From positions 62,001 to 126,000 of the forward strand of contig NZ_JAEUZA010000002.1 in the NCBI RefSeq assembly GCF_016798245.1: a DNA stretch of 64,000 bases. Reading direction: 5' to 3'. The notes beneath the pieces are model-generated. The model saw only the letters and a list, made by a program, of their open reading frames with translations, had not been told where the DNA came from and made no database searches. Position numbers and translations under genes: made by a program. Positions within the stretch are counted from its first letter, which is position 1. Every line of letters starts with the position of its first letter. This document shows, one piece after another, positions 8,629 through 17,586 of the stretch. Source of the stretch: Alkalicoccobacillus gibsonii (GTDB taxonomy: Bacteria; Bacillota; Bacilli; Bacillales; Bacillaceae_D).

Positions 8629-9942
8629 ATGAATAGAAAATGGTTTGTATTCGGGATGGCATCCGTTCTAGCGTTAGGTGTAGCCGCTTGTTCTGGGGAG
8701 GAAAGTAGTACAGGGAGTAATTCTAGTGGAGACGAGGATGTTACACTCAAGTTTGTTCATTGGATTAATGAGGAAAATGGAAATTGGGAGCCTTTGATTG
8801 AACGGTATGAAGCAGAGAATCTAGGAATAAAAGTGGAGTCTATGCCTTTAGTTGAGAATATGAATTCACAGGATTATTATAAACAGCTGGACCTAATGGC
8901 GGCAGCAGGAGAAGACCTAGATATTGTCATGTTTAGTAATCCAAATGACTTTGTCTCTCGCATTAACGCAGGGCTATTAGAACCACTTAATCCTTATTTT
9001 GATGAAGAAGGTATAGACATTAATGAAGAATATACGAATAGCTATCAAGAGATAGATGGGAGCTATTATGGTGTTCCGATGAAGCAGGTATCACAAATGA
9101 TTTTACTAAATAAGGATCACCTTGATGAGGCGGGTCTAGATATTCCGACTGAATGGACATGGGATGATTATCGTGATTACGCAAAGCAGTTAACAACTGA
9201 TGATCACTACGGATCGTATTTACACACCTGGCATAATAACCAATCCTCTTTAAAGCTATTTAGTAAGATTGAAGGAGATAATGGGTTACTCACAGAATCA
9301 GGGGATTCAAATATGAAGGATCCTTTAGTGAGAGAATCACTTGAATTGCGTTATGCATTAGAAAACGAAGATAAGAGCTCTGTTCCTTTTTCATCGATCC
9401 TCTCTCAGCAAATGGATTACCGTCAGCAGTTCTTTACAGAGGAAGCGAGTATGGTGCCAATTGCGTCATTTATGCTTTCCGAGTGGGGACAATTCACACC
9501 TGAGTTTGAAATGGCTTGGGCGCCGTGGCCACAACTTGAATTGACAGGAGTAAATTACTCAGCAGTAGGTGGAGACGCACTATCCGTTGCTAAGTCGTCC
9601 AACCACAAGCAAGAAGCCTATGACTTTATTCGTTGGTTAACAACAGAAGGTATCGTTGAACAAGGAATTTGGATGCCATCATGGAATGATGCCAATATAG
9701 ATGAAGTTGTTGAATCGATTGCAGCAGGAACACGTAAGCCAGAAGCACTTCACCTCGAATCAATTATTCATACGTTGGATGTAGAGCCTATAAGAAGTTA
9801 TATGCCTGCACCATATATCACAGAGGTACACACGGCTCATGCAGCGGAAGTAGAACGATATCTCCTTGGGGATCAGGACATCGACACGACAATTGAGAAT
9901 CTAGAGACACAAATTCAGAATATTGCGGACTCTAATAAGTGA
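8629..9942 (+). CDS. Sugar ABC transporter substrate-binding lipoprotein
   Basis: This extracellular receptor belongs to the SBP_bac_1 family. The signal peptide ends in LGVAAC, giving a lipidated Cys21, followed by a Ser/Gly/Asp linker. The mature domain starts VTLKFVHWINEENGNWEPLIERYEAEN and contains MAAAGEDLDIVMF, GSYYGVPMKQVSQMILLNKDHLDEAGLD and WTWDDYRDYAKQLT, all usual for this family. A late segment VGGDALSVAKSSNHKQEAYDFIRWLTT is the common 'too-helpful' stretch before the C-terminal helices. The ligand cannot be read from the sequence. The downstream oxidoreductases suggest a glycoside or cyclitol rather than a simple sugar. At 437 aa it is of normal size. Confidence 0.93.
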   Translation: MNRKWFVFGMASVLALGVAACSGEESSTGSNSSGDEDVTLKFVHWINEENGNWEPLIERYEAENLGIKVESMPLVENMNSQDYYKQLDLMAAAGEDLDIVMFSNPNDFVSRINAGLLEPLNPYFDEEGIDINEEYTNSYQEIDGSYYGVPMKQVSQMILLNKDHLDEAGLDIPTEWTWDDYRDYAKQLTTDDHYGSYLHTWHNNQSSLKLFSKIEGDNGLLTESGDSNMKDPLVRESLELRYALENEDKSSVPFSSILSQQMDYRQQFFTEEASMVPIASFMLSEWGQFTPEFEMAWAPWPQLELTGVNYSAVGGDALSVAKSSNHKQEAYDFIRWLTTEGIVEQGIWMPSWNDANIDEVVESIAAGTRKPEALHLESIIHTLDVEPIRSYMPAPYITEVHTAHAAEVERYLLGDQDIDTTIENLETQIQNIADSNK

Positions 9943-9954
9943 GCCTATAATTGA

Positions 9955-9987
9955 TGTAATGAGAGAAGATCCTCTCTCATTACATTC
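9955..9987 (+). terminator. Attenuating hairpin between transporter and sensor genes
   Basis: TGTAATGAGAGA pairs perfectly with TCTCTCATTACA around a 6-nt loop, followed by only a short T-containing tract. It probably terminates part of the transcription, leaving the sensor-regulator genes expressed below the level of the transporter genes. Confidence 0.7.
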
Positions 9988-10013
9988 CTTGTATTAATCG
10001 TGGTGGTGACAAG

Positions 10014-11807
10014 ATGACCTGGTTGAAGCGACTGCACCAGTTATCCTTTCGTAGTCGATTAATGATTGCTGCCTTTCTATGTATCTTATTTCCTTGGGTT
10101 CTTACGTATTTTGTTTCTAATTATTTGACTGAGGATGCACTAGAAGAGCTTGCTGTGAACCAATCAAAGCAATCGTTAAATCTTCTTGGCATGAGTCTTC
10201 AACAAATATTGGATGATGTCATGTACACGTCCAATTATGTAAAGTTTGATTCTAGTTTTAATCAAGTCATGAGGGAGCATCAACTAATTGATCCAGATGC
10301 ACCAAATGCAAGTCAGGAGATTGCATTAAGTTTGATTGAGGTGGCAAATCATTTGTCTCCTATTACAAATACGGTGTCACCAGAGTATGTCACCATTCTA
10401 TTTAGCAATGATCTTTATTACATGAATTACCCCTTAAGTGAGTTTCATCCTCTGGATTTTAAAAGGGAGCCTTGGTTTGAAAAGCTTGATACATTAAGCT
10501 ATTATGACTTGCTCTGGATTGGAGCTCATCCTACTTATATTAGATCAGGACAAAGGAAGGATCGCTTTTTAATTAGTTTCGGAAGCTATCTGCGTTCGGT
10601 AAACAGCCGAAATGCCTATCTCATTATTAGTATTCGCGAACAACAAATCAGCTCCTTACTTGAGAATTATCAAGCAGATGATGGTTCAGAGTACTTTTTA
10701 ACAGATGGCGAGGGTACGGTGTACTCAAGTGTTGATCAAAGCATGATTACTCGAACGTTGCCATATGAGGTGAATGCAAATGAGCAACAGATTGTGGAGC
10801 GGAATGGAGAAAAGTACTTCTTAGTTACCCGCCCTGTTGCCTATTCAGACTGGCGGTTAGTGAATTTGGTACCATATAACGAAACGATTGGTAATATTAA
10901 TCGAATGAACAAACTAACCATCACAACACAAGGCGTGCTGTTGTTCATTTTTCTGATAGGCCTTATTGTTCTCGTTCGCGAACTAACAAAACCGCTCATG
11001 GAGCTAAAATCTGTGACGAAGTCTGTAGAGCAGGGAGACTTAAGTCAGCGAGCAAAGATGTATGGCAACAACGATATCACTCAGCTGAGCTCATCCTTTA
11101 ATGAAATGCTTGATACGGTTGAGGAGATGATTGATCAAGTACGTATTCAGGAGCATGCGAAACGAAATGCGGAGCTTGAAATGCTACAGGCACAAATTAA
11201 CCCGCACTTTTTGTTTAATGCGTTAAATACCATACGCATGCAAACGATGTTGAATGGAGACAAACAGAGTGCAGACTTAATCCATGCCCTATCTTCCTTA
11301 CTTAGAATGACGGTGAACCGAAATAATTCGTTCATCACGTTAGAAGAGGAAATTGAGACCAATCAGCACTATATCAAACTAATGAATTTCCGGCATCAAC
11401 ACACAATTAAACTGGACCTTGAACTTAGTGATGGTGCATCACATATTTCGGTTCCTCGGTTTTTCCTTCAACCTATTGTTGAAAACGCTATCATACATGG
11501 CCACACTTATGGGGAAACAACCATTACTATCAAAGCAGACATAAACGATCCTGGACAATTAATCCTTCATATCTCCGACAACGGGAGAGGAATGTCAGAA
11601 GAGGAGATGCAAAACATTAAAGAGAAGCTCACTCAAAAGGCAGTGGACCATCAAACAAGTAATCATCATTCCTTTAACGGCATTGGTATTCAAAATGTGT
11701 ACCAACGCATGAAGCTAATCTATGGTGACCATTTTAAGATGGATATTCGTAGTACAGAGTCTGTCGGGACATCCTATCTGTTTTGTATTCCGATTAAAAA
11801 GGGGTAG
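10014..11807 (+). CDS. Sensor histidine kinase, YesM family
   Basis: This membrane sensor kinase is predicted to respond to an extracellular sugar and phosphorylate the response regulator encoded next. It has a first membrane helix near residues 17-40 and a large extracellular Cache-like sensor. A second helix lies near 300-322 (GVLLFIFLIGLIVLV), then a HAMP linker and a coiled coil. The His_kinase (PF06580) box AQINPHFLFNALNTIR holds the phospho-acceptor histidine. The HATPase domain has ENAIIHG and DNGRGM boxes. The length of 597 aa matches YesM/LytS-type sensors. Seven nt separate it from the regulator gene. The binding protein upstream may deliver the signal, as proposed for other YesM systems. 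Confidence 0.93.
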   Translation: MTWLKRLHQLSFRSRLMIAAFLCILFPWVLTYFVSNYLTEDALEELAVNQSKQSLNLLGMSLQQILDDVMYTSNYVKFDSSFNQVMREHQLIDPDAPNASQEIALSLIEVANHLSPITNTVSPEYVTILFSNDLYYMNYPLSEFHPLDFKREPWFEKLDTLSYYDLLWIGAHPTYIRSGQRKDRFLISFGSYLRSVNSRNAYLIISIREQQISSLLENYQADDGSEYFLTDGEGTVYSSVDQSMITRTLPYEVNANEQQIVERNGEKYFLVTRPVAYSDWRLVNLVPYNETIGNINRMNKLTITTQGVLLFIFLIGLIVLVRELTKPLMELKSVTKSVEQGDLSQRAKMYGNNDITQLSSSFNEMLDTVEEMIDQVRIQEHAKRNAELEMLQAQINPHFLFNALNTIRMQTMLNGDKQSADLIHALSSLLRMTVNRNNSFITLEEEIETNQHYIKLMNFRHQHTIKLDLELSDGASHISVPRFFLQPIVENAIIHGHTYGETTITIKADINDPGQLILHISDNGRGMSEEEMQNIKEKLTQKAVDHQTSNHHSFNGIGIQNVYQRMKLIYGDHFKMDIRSTESVGTSYLFCIPIKKG

Positions 11808-11814
11808 ATTCACA

Positions 11815-13425
11815 ATGTATCAAATCGTTTTAGTAGATGATGATCGACTGGTTACCACCTTTCTTGAGAAGATGATTCCTTGGGAGCAGTACGGGTTTGA
11901 AGTGAAGGCTGCGTTTTCGGATAGTGTGGAGGCGTACGAATATTTACAATCAAACTCGTATGATGTGTTAATGACGGACATTGGGATGCCAAGGATGAAT
12001 GGGATTGAACTCATCACAAAAATCAAAGAAGAGAAGGCTTCCTCCTGTAACATCATCATCTCCTGTCATGGAGAATTTGAATATGCACAGCAGGCATTGA
12101 AGCTTAAGACTTTTGATTACATTTTAAAAGAGACCATGAATGAAGAAGATATTATCGACATGCTTCAAAGACTGAAAAGTCATTTGGATCAACAGAAACA
12201 AGAGCTGACTAGCAAAAACAAGATTCGGAAGTATTTGTCTGAGAATCACTTAGTGTTAAAGTCTACGTTTTTTAAGAGAGTGATGAGAGAGTCAACGAAT
12301 CGATCCAGTGACTGGCGGGTAGAGGCAGAGGAACAGCTAGGTTTGAGTTTTCCTTTTGATCATTACGTTGTGATTCATTGCAATATTGATCAACATCAGA
12401 TGGTAGCAGATCGATTCCAGGACGAAACGCTACTAAAAGATTGTATAGCAAATATTATGGAAGAGGCTCTAGCAGAGAGGCAAGAAGGGGTTCACCTCAT
12501 CTATTGGAATCGTAGCTTTTTTATTCTTTACCCCTTAATAGAACGAACAAGCCAAGCTACCATTAAGCATGCGCTTAAAGAGATGCAAGCCAAACTTCAG
12601 AACTGTCTTCAATCAACCATGACATGTACGATTCATCCCGTCATTGAACCAAGGGGGGAGCTAGAGAGAATGAAAGAGCTTCTTCATCATCAAGATCAAC
12701 GATTTCATTATGAGTACGGATCTATCGAGGAGTTTCAGGTGAAAACGTACCAGAAGGGATCTGTTTTTAAAAGCTATACCGCTGATGTTGAACAGGTGAA
12801 AACGGCTATTTTAAATAAGGATCCAATCAAGCTGGATAATTGGTTTGCTGAGCAGTTTCAAACGGAAAGGATAAACCAGCATTCACCAGAGGCACTTAAG
12901 GATTGGGCAACGATGCTTACATTAGACCTAAAGGTGAGTTTGAATGCCCTACATCATTTTGACCGTTCAAGCGCCTTCTCAGTAAAAAGTGATCGAATTC
13001 AGGACGCCGAGAATGTTCAAGACCTTGAAACGCTAATGAAGGACATCTTTCATTCCTACATGGAACAGGTGTACCAAATGGAATCAGCCTCACAAAATGA
13101 GGATATTGCAAAGGCTAAGCGATACATCTATTCAAATCTTGATAAGAAAATTTCATTAAAGGAGATCTCTACCCATCTCCATTTAAATAGTAGTTATTTC
13201 AGTAGACTTTTTAAACAAGAGACAGGGCAGACATTTATCGAATATGTCACCACATTAAAGATGGAAAAGGCGATGGGGCTACTCGATAACAGCACAAAAA
13301 CAGTGGAGCAGATCTCCTATGATTTGGCCTTTGATAGTAAAAGCTATTTCATTCGAACCTTTAAAAAGTATGTTGGCGTCTCACCAAAGGCCTATAAGTA
13401 CAAAAAAGATGATGTGTGTAGTTAA
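11815..13425 (+). CDS. Response regulator, YesN family (AraC-type output)
   Basis: The product, 536 aa from the ATG at 11815, is a cytoplasmic response regulator. The receiver domain starts MYQIVLVDDDRLV and carries the acidic pocket Asp8-Asp10, with phospho-acceptor Asp55 in MTDIGMPRMNG. A long middle region of about 300 residues is typical of YesN proteins. The C-terminal about 100 residues form two AraC helix-turn-helix units (ISLKEISTHLHLNSSYFSRLFKQETGQTFIEYV and VEQISYDLAFDSKSYFIRTFKKYVGVSPKAYK). A longer reading from 11722 overlaps the kinase gene and adds unrelated residues, so I rejected it. It probably activates this operon when the kinase senses substrate. Confidence 0.94.
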   Translation: MYQIVLVDDDRLVTTFLEKMIPWEQYGFEVKAAFSDSVEAYEYLQSNSYDVLMTDIGMPRMNGIELITKIKEEKASSCNIIISCHGEFEYAQQALKLKTFDYILKETMNEEDIIDMLQRLKSHLDQQKQELTSKNKIRKYLSENHLVLKSTFFKRVMRESTNRSSDWRVEAEEQLGLSFPFDHYVVIHCNIDQHQMVADRFQDETLLKDCIANIMEEALAERQEGVHLIYWNRSFFILYPLIERTSQATIKHALKEMQAKLQNCLQSTMTCTIHPVIEPRGELERMKELLHHQDQRFHYEYGSIEEFQVKTYQKGSVFKSYTADVEQVKTAILNKDPIKLDNWFAEQFQTERINQHSPEALKDWATMLTLDLKVSLNALHHFDRSSAFSVKSDRIQDAENVQDLETLMKDIFHSYMEQVYQMESASQNEDIAKAKRYIYSNLDKKISLKEISTHLHLNSSYFSRLFKQETGQTFIEYVTTLKMEKAMGLLDNSTKTVEQISYDLAFDSKSYFIRTFKKYVGVSPKAYKYKKDDVCS

Positions 13426-13428
13426 AAT

Positions 13429-13442
13429 TGATAGCGCTTACT
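13429..13442 (+). promoter_or_regulatory. Candidate cre (CcpA) site
   Basis: TGATAGCGCTTACT resembles the cre consensus with two deviations. It starts 3 nt after the response regulator gene and about 20 nt before the first oxidoreductase. It could give the catabolic genes their own carbon catabolite control, or act as a roadblock to readthrough. Confidence 0.55.
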
Positions 13443-13461
13443 AAAGCAGAGGAGGATGTTT

Positions 13462-14613
13462 ATGAAAAAAGTGAGAATAGGCATTATTGGATTAGGTGTG
13501 CAGGGAAGTACGTATGCGGGGTTTATTACATCAGGAAGAGTCCCGAATATAGAGATCGGTGCTATATGTGATATCGATGGGAGTAAGTCGGCAACGGTTA
13601 GTGAGATGGTAGGTGAAATCCCTTTCTATGAAAATTATATCGATATGCTAGAAAGCGGAAACGTGGATGCTGTTGTCACAACGGTTCCCCATTACTTACA
13701 TCCAACCATGGCGATAGAAGCGTTAAAGAGAGACATTCACCCATTAGTAGAAAAGCCAGCTGGAGTTTATACAAAGCAGGTAAAGGAATTAAATGAGTTC
13801 GCAGCAACAAAGCCGGAGCTGACATTCGCTATCTTTTTTAATCAAAGAACGAATGAGCTCTATCAAAAAGTAAAAGAGGTGATTGATCAAGGAGATATTG
13901 GATCCATTCGCCGAACGAACTGGCTCATCACCACGTGGTGGAGACCTCAAGGCTATTACGATCAAAGTGCGTGGCGCGCAACATGGGAAGGAGAAGGCGG
14001 AGGCGTGCTTGTAAACCAGGCACCACATCAGCTGGATCTCATGCAATGGATTTGTGGCATGCCAAAGAAGGTCTATTCAAAGGTTCAATATGGCTTTCAA
14101 AGAGATATTGCGGTAGAGGATGAGGTAACGGCACTTCTAGAATATGAAAACGGAGCAACCGGAATGTTTATCACGTGTACTCATGACCTACTTGGGACTG
14201 ATCGCTTTGAAATTTTAGGAGATAAGGGAAAGATCATCGTTGATAACAGCAACAAAGTAACGATTAAGCGATTAAAACAGCCAGAGCCTGAGATGAGCAC
14301 CAGCATGAGCATGCAGGATGTAATGGAAATGATGAAGGACCAGGGACCAAGTGGGATGTATGACGAGGAGGTGCTGGAGTTCTCTAGTGCGTGGGGCGAG
14401 CAGCATATCGCCGTATTACAGAACTTCGCAGCTAACATTCTTGATGGCACGCCGCTTGTGGCTCCGGGTACTGACGGAATTCACGGGGTGCACCTAGCCA
14501 ATGCCATTCATCTATCAAGCTGGTTAGGTCAAGAGGTAGAGCTACCAATCGATGAAGATCAGTACCTAAGAGAGCTAACGAAAAAAGTGGAAGAAGAAAA
14601 GCAGCATTCATAG
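13462..14613 (+). CDS. Gfo/Idh/MocA family oxidoreductase
   Basis: This is an NAD(P)-dependent sugar or cyclitol dehydrogenase. The Rossmann fold starts VRIGIIGLGVQGSTYAGF with the glycine-rich nucleotide motif. The catalytic EKP motif is in PLVEKPAGVY (about residue 98), and the C-terminal substrate domain contains GGVLVNQAPHQLDLMQWICG, where the histidine is the usual catalytic acid-base. I took the ATG at 13462, which has AGAGGAGG about 6 nt upstream; the earlier ATG abuts that site. Together with the next oxidoreductase and the isomerase it suggests oxidation-epimerisation of a glycoside or inositol-like compound imported by the upstream transporter. The exact substrate is unknown. Confidence 0.9.
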   Translation: MKKVRIGIIGLGVQGSTYAGFITSGRVPNIEIGAICDIDGSKSATVSEMVGEIPFYENYIDMLESGNVDAVVTTVPHYLHPTMAIEALKRDIHPLVEKPAGVYTKQVKELNEFAATKPELTFAIFFNQRTNELYQKVKEVIDQGDIGSIRRTNWLITTWWRPQGYYDQSAWRATWEGEGGGVLVNQAPHQLDLMQWICGMPKKVYSKVQYGFQRDIAVEDEVTALLEYENGATGMFITCTHDLLGTDRFEILGDKGKIIVDNSNKVTIKRLKQPEPEMSTSMSMQDVMEMMKDQGPSGMYDEEVLEFSSAWGEQHIAVLQNFAANILDGTPLVAPGTDGIHGVHLANAIHLSSWLGQEVELPIDEDQYLRELTKKVEEEKQHS

Positions 14614-14628
14614 AAAGGAGCCTCCCTG

Positions 14629-15645
14629 ATGCTACAAATAGCTGTAATCGGACTTGGCGACATCTCCGCTCTACATCTGGCAGCCATTAAAGGAAGTGAT
14701 CTGGCAAGTCTTGTGGCCGTCTGTGATCATGATCCCTCTTTAAAAGGCAAGGCAGAGGGCGTGCCTTTTTATACAGATTATATGGAGCTGCTATCAGAAG
14801 AGCAGCCAGACTGTGTACACATTTGTCTCCCGCATCATCTTCATGATGAGGTAACAAGAGCCTGCGTTAAAAAGGGCGTGCATGTCTTTTTAGAAAAACC
14901 AATCACTACAAACGCAGAAAGTAGCTTGAGCTTAATAGAGTTAGTGGAGAATCAGAAAGAAGCCAAAGTCTGCATTTGCTTGCAAAATCGCTTAAACGCA
15001 ACGGTTCAAGAGTTAAGAAAGATTGTAAAAAGCGGGGAGCTTGGACGGATCATTGGAATCAAGGGACTGGTTACCTGGCATCGTCCCTCATCCTACTATG
15101 ATGTAAAGCCATGGCGAGGCAAGATGAAAGAGTCAGGTGGTGGAGTGATGATCAATCAAGCCATTCATACCTTAGATTTGATGCAGTTACTTGGTGGAGA
15201 CGTTCAATCCATTCGAGGGTCTATTGAGTGTTTGACCGAGAACAAACATGAAGTGGAAGACACAGCGATTGCGCATCTCTCCTTTAAAAGTGGAGCGACT
15301 GGTCTATTTTTCGCAACTAATGCCAATGCAACCAATGACTCCGTTGAGGTGCAAGTCACGTTTGAAAAAGGTGAATGTACGATTAAGGACAGCATATTAA
15401 CTAAAAGATCGGCTGATGGAAAAAAGGAATTTGTTGTAGAAGATGAAAAGGTGGCTGGCACAAAGTTCTACTACGGGGCTAGTCATGCTAAGCTCATTCA
15501 CCAATTCTATCAATGTATCGCAACCGATTCGGCTGAGTATATACACGTCCGTAAAGCGCAAAGCTCAATGGAACTCATCCGAGCCATACGAGATTCATCG
15601 GAACAAAATAAACGTATAAACCTGGAGGGATCGATTACAATATGA
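14629..15645 (+). CDS. Gfo/Idh/MocA family oxidoreductase
   Basis: This is a second NAD(P)-dependent dehydrogenase of the same superfamily as its neighbour. The nucleotide motif is IAVIGLGDISALHLAAI, the catalytic EKP motif is in VFLEKPITT, and the substrate domain holds GGGVMINQAIHTLDLMQLLGGDV with the conserved histidine. At 338 aa it is shorter than the first enzyme and only moderately similar, so the pair more likely does two different steps than one duplicated step. Its stop codon overlaps the start of the isomerase gene (ATGA), indicating coupling. Confidence 0.9.
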   Translation: MLQIAVIGLGDISALHLAAIKGSDLASLVAVCDHDPSLKGKAEGVPFYTDYMELLSEEQPDCVHICLPHHLHDEVTRACVKKGVHVFLEKPITTNAESSLSLIELVENQKEAKVCICLQNRLNATVQELRKIVKSGELGRIIGIKGLVTWHRPSSYYDVKPWRGKMKESGGGVMINQAIHTLDLMQLLGGDVQSIRGSIECLTENKHEVEDTAIAHLSFKSGATGLFFATNANATNDSVEVQVTFEKGECTIKDSILTKRSADGKKEFVVEDEKVAGTKFYYGASHAKLIHQFYQCIATDSAEYIHVRKAQSSMELIRAIRDSSEQNKRINLEGSITI

Positions 15646-16502
15646 CACAAGCAAAAATTGGCGTACAAATGATGATGTTAAAGCAAAAGGCAGAGGAAAA
15701 CGGAGTCTATGAAACACTCAGAGAATTATCAAATCTAGGGTACCGCTCCGTGGAGGTCTCACAGATTCCGATGACAAAGGAAAACGTGGCGGAGCTTAAA
15801 AGGGGAAGTGCCGACTTTTCAATCAAGATTGCAGCACTCTCCGCTCCCGTCGAGCCAATGGCACTGGGAGTCCAAATGGAAAACCTTACAGATGACTTTG
15901 ATAAGATCGTAGACGATTGTAAGGAGCTTGACTGCATGTATCTCCGAATTGGCATGCTGCCGGTGCATATCATGGGAGATAAAGAGAAAATTATGGCATT
16001 TATTGATCGTGCTGAGGCGCTAGCCAAACGACTAGCTTATGAGGGCATTCAGCTTTACTATCATACCCATCATATTGAATTCCAAAAGTATAACGGAGAG
16101 TATCTACTCGACCTAATGAAAAACAACACAAAAACGTTAGGGTTTGAGCTCGATGTTCACTGGATTCAACGAGCAGGTGAAAATCCCATTAACTTAATTA
16201 AACAGTACCAAGGACGAATTGGTCTCCTCCACTTAAAGGATTACCGCATCGGCCAGCTAGATGTAAGTGAAGAGGCGTTAAAGGATATGAAAGCGTTCTT
16301 CGGTCGCTTCACAAACCTGATTGAATTTGCTGAGCTTGGCGAAGGAAACTTAGATTTAAAAGCAATCATCGAAGCCGGTCTGGATGCAGGGGTAGAGCAT
16401 TTCTTCATCGAACAGGATGACACGTATGGAAGAGACCCGTTTGAATGCTTAAAGATTTCTGGAGAGCACCTGAGAGAGTTAGGGTATAGTCATATGTTTT
16501 AG
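15642..16502 (+). CDS. Sugar phosphate isomerase/epimerase-like TIM barrel
   Basis: The product belongs to the xylose isomerase-like/AP endonuclease family 2 TIM-barrel superfamily, which includes IolE, IolI, hydroxypyruvate isomerase and many sugar epimerases. Visible metal-site motifs include LYYHTHHIEFQ, GFELDVHWIQRAG, IGLLHLKDYR and FIEQDDT near the C-terminus. These provide the His, Asp and Glu ligands of a divalent metal. The length of 286 aa is normal. It is the last gene of the sugar cluster and overlaps the second oxidoreductase by 4 nt. A role in isomerising the keto product of the two dehydrogenases is an inference from context. Confidence 0.88.
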   Translation: MTQAKIGVQMMMLKQKAEENGVYETLRELSNLGYRSVEVSQIPMTKENVAELKRGSADFSIKIAALSAPVEPMALGVQMENLTDDFDKIVDDCKELDCMYLRIGMLPVHIMGDKEKIMAFIDRAEALAKRLAYEGIQLYYHTHHIEFQKYNGEYLLDLMKNNTKTLGFELDVHWIQRAGENPINLIKQYQGRIGLLHLKDYRIGQLDVSEEALKDMKAFFGRFTNLIEFAELGEGNLDLKAIIEAGLDAGVEHFFIEQDDTYGRDPFECLKISGEHLRELGYSHMF

Positions 16503-16507
16503 ATACA

Positions 16508-16788
16508 AAAAAGAGAGCGGGACATAACATCAATGCGGTTGGCAAAACACGAACATAGTATTTCAACCGCTACAGGAGAATCCCTCGCTTTCCACGGGAA
16601 CGGCCTCAGCCCCTTTCGCGGAAAAAGCGCCGCTACAGTGTCTTCACCGCGTTCTGTTCCGTAGGGAGTCTCGGGTTCTCCCTCCGTTCGTCTTACTAAA
16701 TAATCCAAAAAACATGAATGGCGAATGATTCGATCGTATAATCATTCGCTATTTTTAATTTGATCTTTAGTTATGTCTCAGCCTCTCT
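16508..16788. repeat. Dispersed Bacillaceae repeat flanked by inverted repeats
   Basis: The outer ends AAGAGAGCGGGACATAAC (about 16510-16527) and GTTATGTCTCAGCCTCTCTT (about 16770-16789) are near-perfect inverted copies. The inner part is GC-rich and includes CCTCGCTTTCC...GGGAACGGCCTCAGCC. From memory, both motifs recur many times in Bacillaceae intergenic DNA. It encodes no transposase and would fold into a long hairpin. It sits exactly between two convergent genes, where it may also act as a terminator. A leftward 69-codon frame inside it is not credible. Confidence 0.75.
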
Positions 16789-16789
16789 T

Positions 16790-17391
16790 CTATTCTGTTC
16801 TTCCCACATATTTCACCGAATACATATGTGTCTTTGTTAGTTCAATCACTTCTTGAATAAATGTCTCCTGATCCTCTTGAAAATCCTCTAGAATCCAGTA
16901 TTTAAGCAGCCCATAAAATCCGTAGGCCGTGTACTTTTTAAAATAATCCATGTTAACAGGAGCGTGGCCTATCGTTTCGAATTCAAATTGTTCCTGATAT
17001 ATTTTTAAAAATGTTTTTGGAAAACGTGTATGTAATCCAGGTAACGTATCCTCATATTTAATTAACGAAAAAAGTCTCGATTGACGTAAATGTAGGAAAC
17101 AATATGAATGGAAGAGTTCTTTAGATGGGTGGTGTATACTTTTTGTCCTTGAACAAAAGGTTTCCCGACGGATTGCTCTAACCCCTCGAGCATCGTGCTA
17201 AGCAAATCATCTGCTAGATCCATTTTATCCTTGTAATGAATATAAAATGTACTGCGGTTATAGGCCGCCCGATCAACAATATCTTTGACTGTTACATGGT
17301 GATAGCCTATTTCCTTAATAAGATCAATTAAAGCTTGTCTGAAATGAGTTTTCGTTCGATTTTGTCGTTGACTCGAGTGTTCTTGTTCCAT
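16790..17391 (-). pseudogene. TetR/AcrR family regulator gene with a frameshift
   Basis: The 5' part encodes a typical TetR helix-turn-helix: RTKTHFRQALIDLIKEIGYHHVTVKDIVDRAAYNRSTFYIHYKDK. The frame then stops at residue 109 after VNRDFFR. In another frame the DNA continues seamlessly as RLFSLIKYEDTLPGL...GFYGLLKYWILEDFQ...THMYSVKYVGRTE, a normal TetR C-terminal domain. The whole span is 602 nt, two more than a multiple of three. A one-base change near 17070, beside a T6 run, explains this. If the shift is real the repressor should be inactive; if it is a sequence error the protein would have about 200 residues. It faces the SDR gene, the likely target. Confidence 0.85.
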
Positions 17392-17412
17392 AAAAAAGAA
17401 TCTCCTTCAATC

Positions 17413-17548
17413 TAGACACTTCTCATCGATGTGTCTATCTAGTAGACATTTCAAGAAAAGCTACTGATTGTTTAATGTGAACAAAGTAGTACAATTTAGT
17501 TACATAAATTAGACATTTTTATTGGATACTATTGATTATACATGTCTA
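17413..17548. promoter_or_regulatory. Cluster of TAGACA/TGTCTA half-sites
   Basis: The spacer between the TetR gene and the SDR gene holds five copies of TAGACA or its complement, at 17413, 17432, 17443, 17510 and 17543. The first two form TAGACAC-N11-GTGTCTA. Such repeated inverted half-sites fit a TetR-type operator covering both divergent promoters. The assignment to the neighbouring TetR is inferred. Confidence 0.6.
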
Positions 17549-17586
17549 GATTATGCAGATAAAGAAAAAGCCTAGGGGGCATTACG

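Noticed and set aside
11722-11814. Longer N-terminus for the YesN response regulator
   Set aside because: It overlaps the kinase gene and precedes the canonical MYQIVLVDDD start, which has its own start codon right after the kinase stop.
16499-16708. Leftward 69-codon frame in the repeat
   Set aside because: It lies wholly within the inverted-repeat element and translates the GC-rich core motif, a frequent false gene call.
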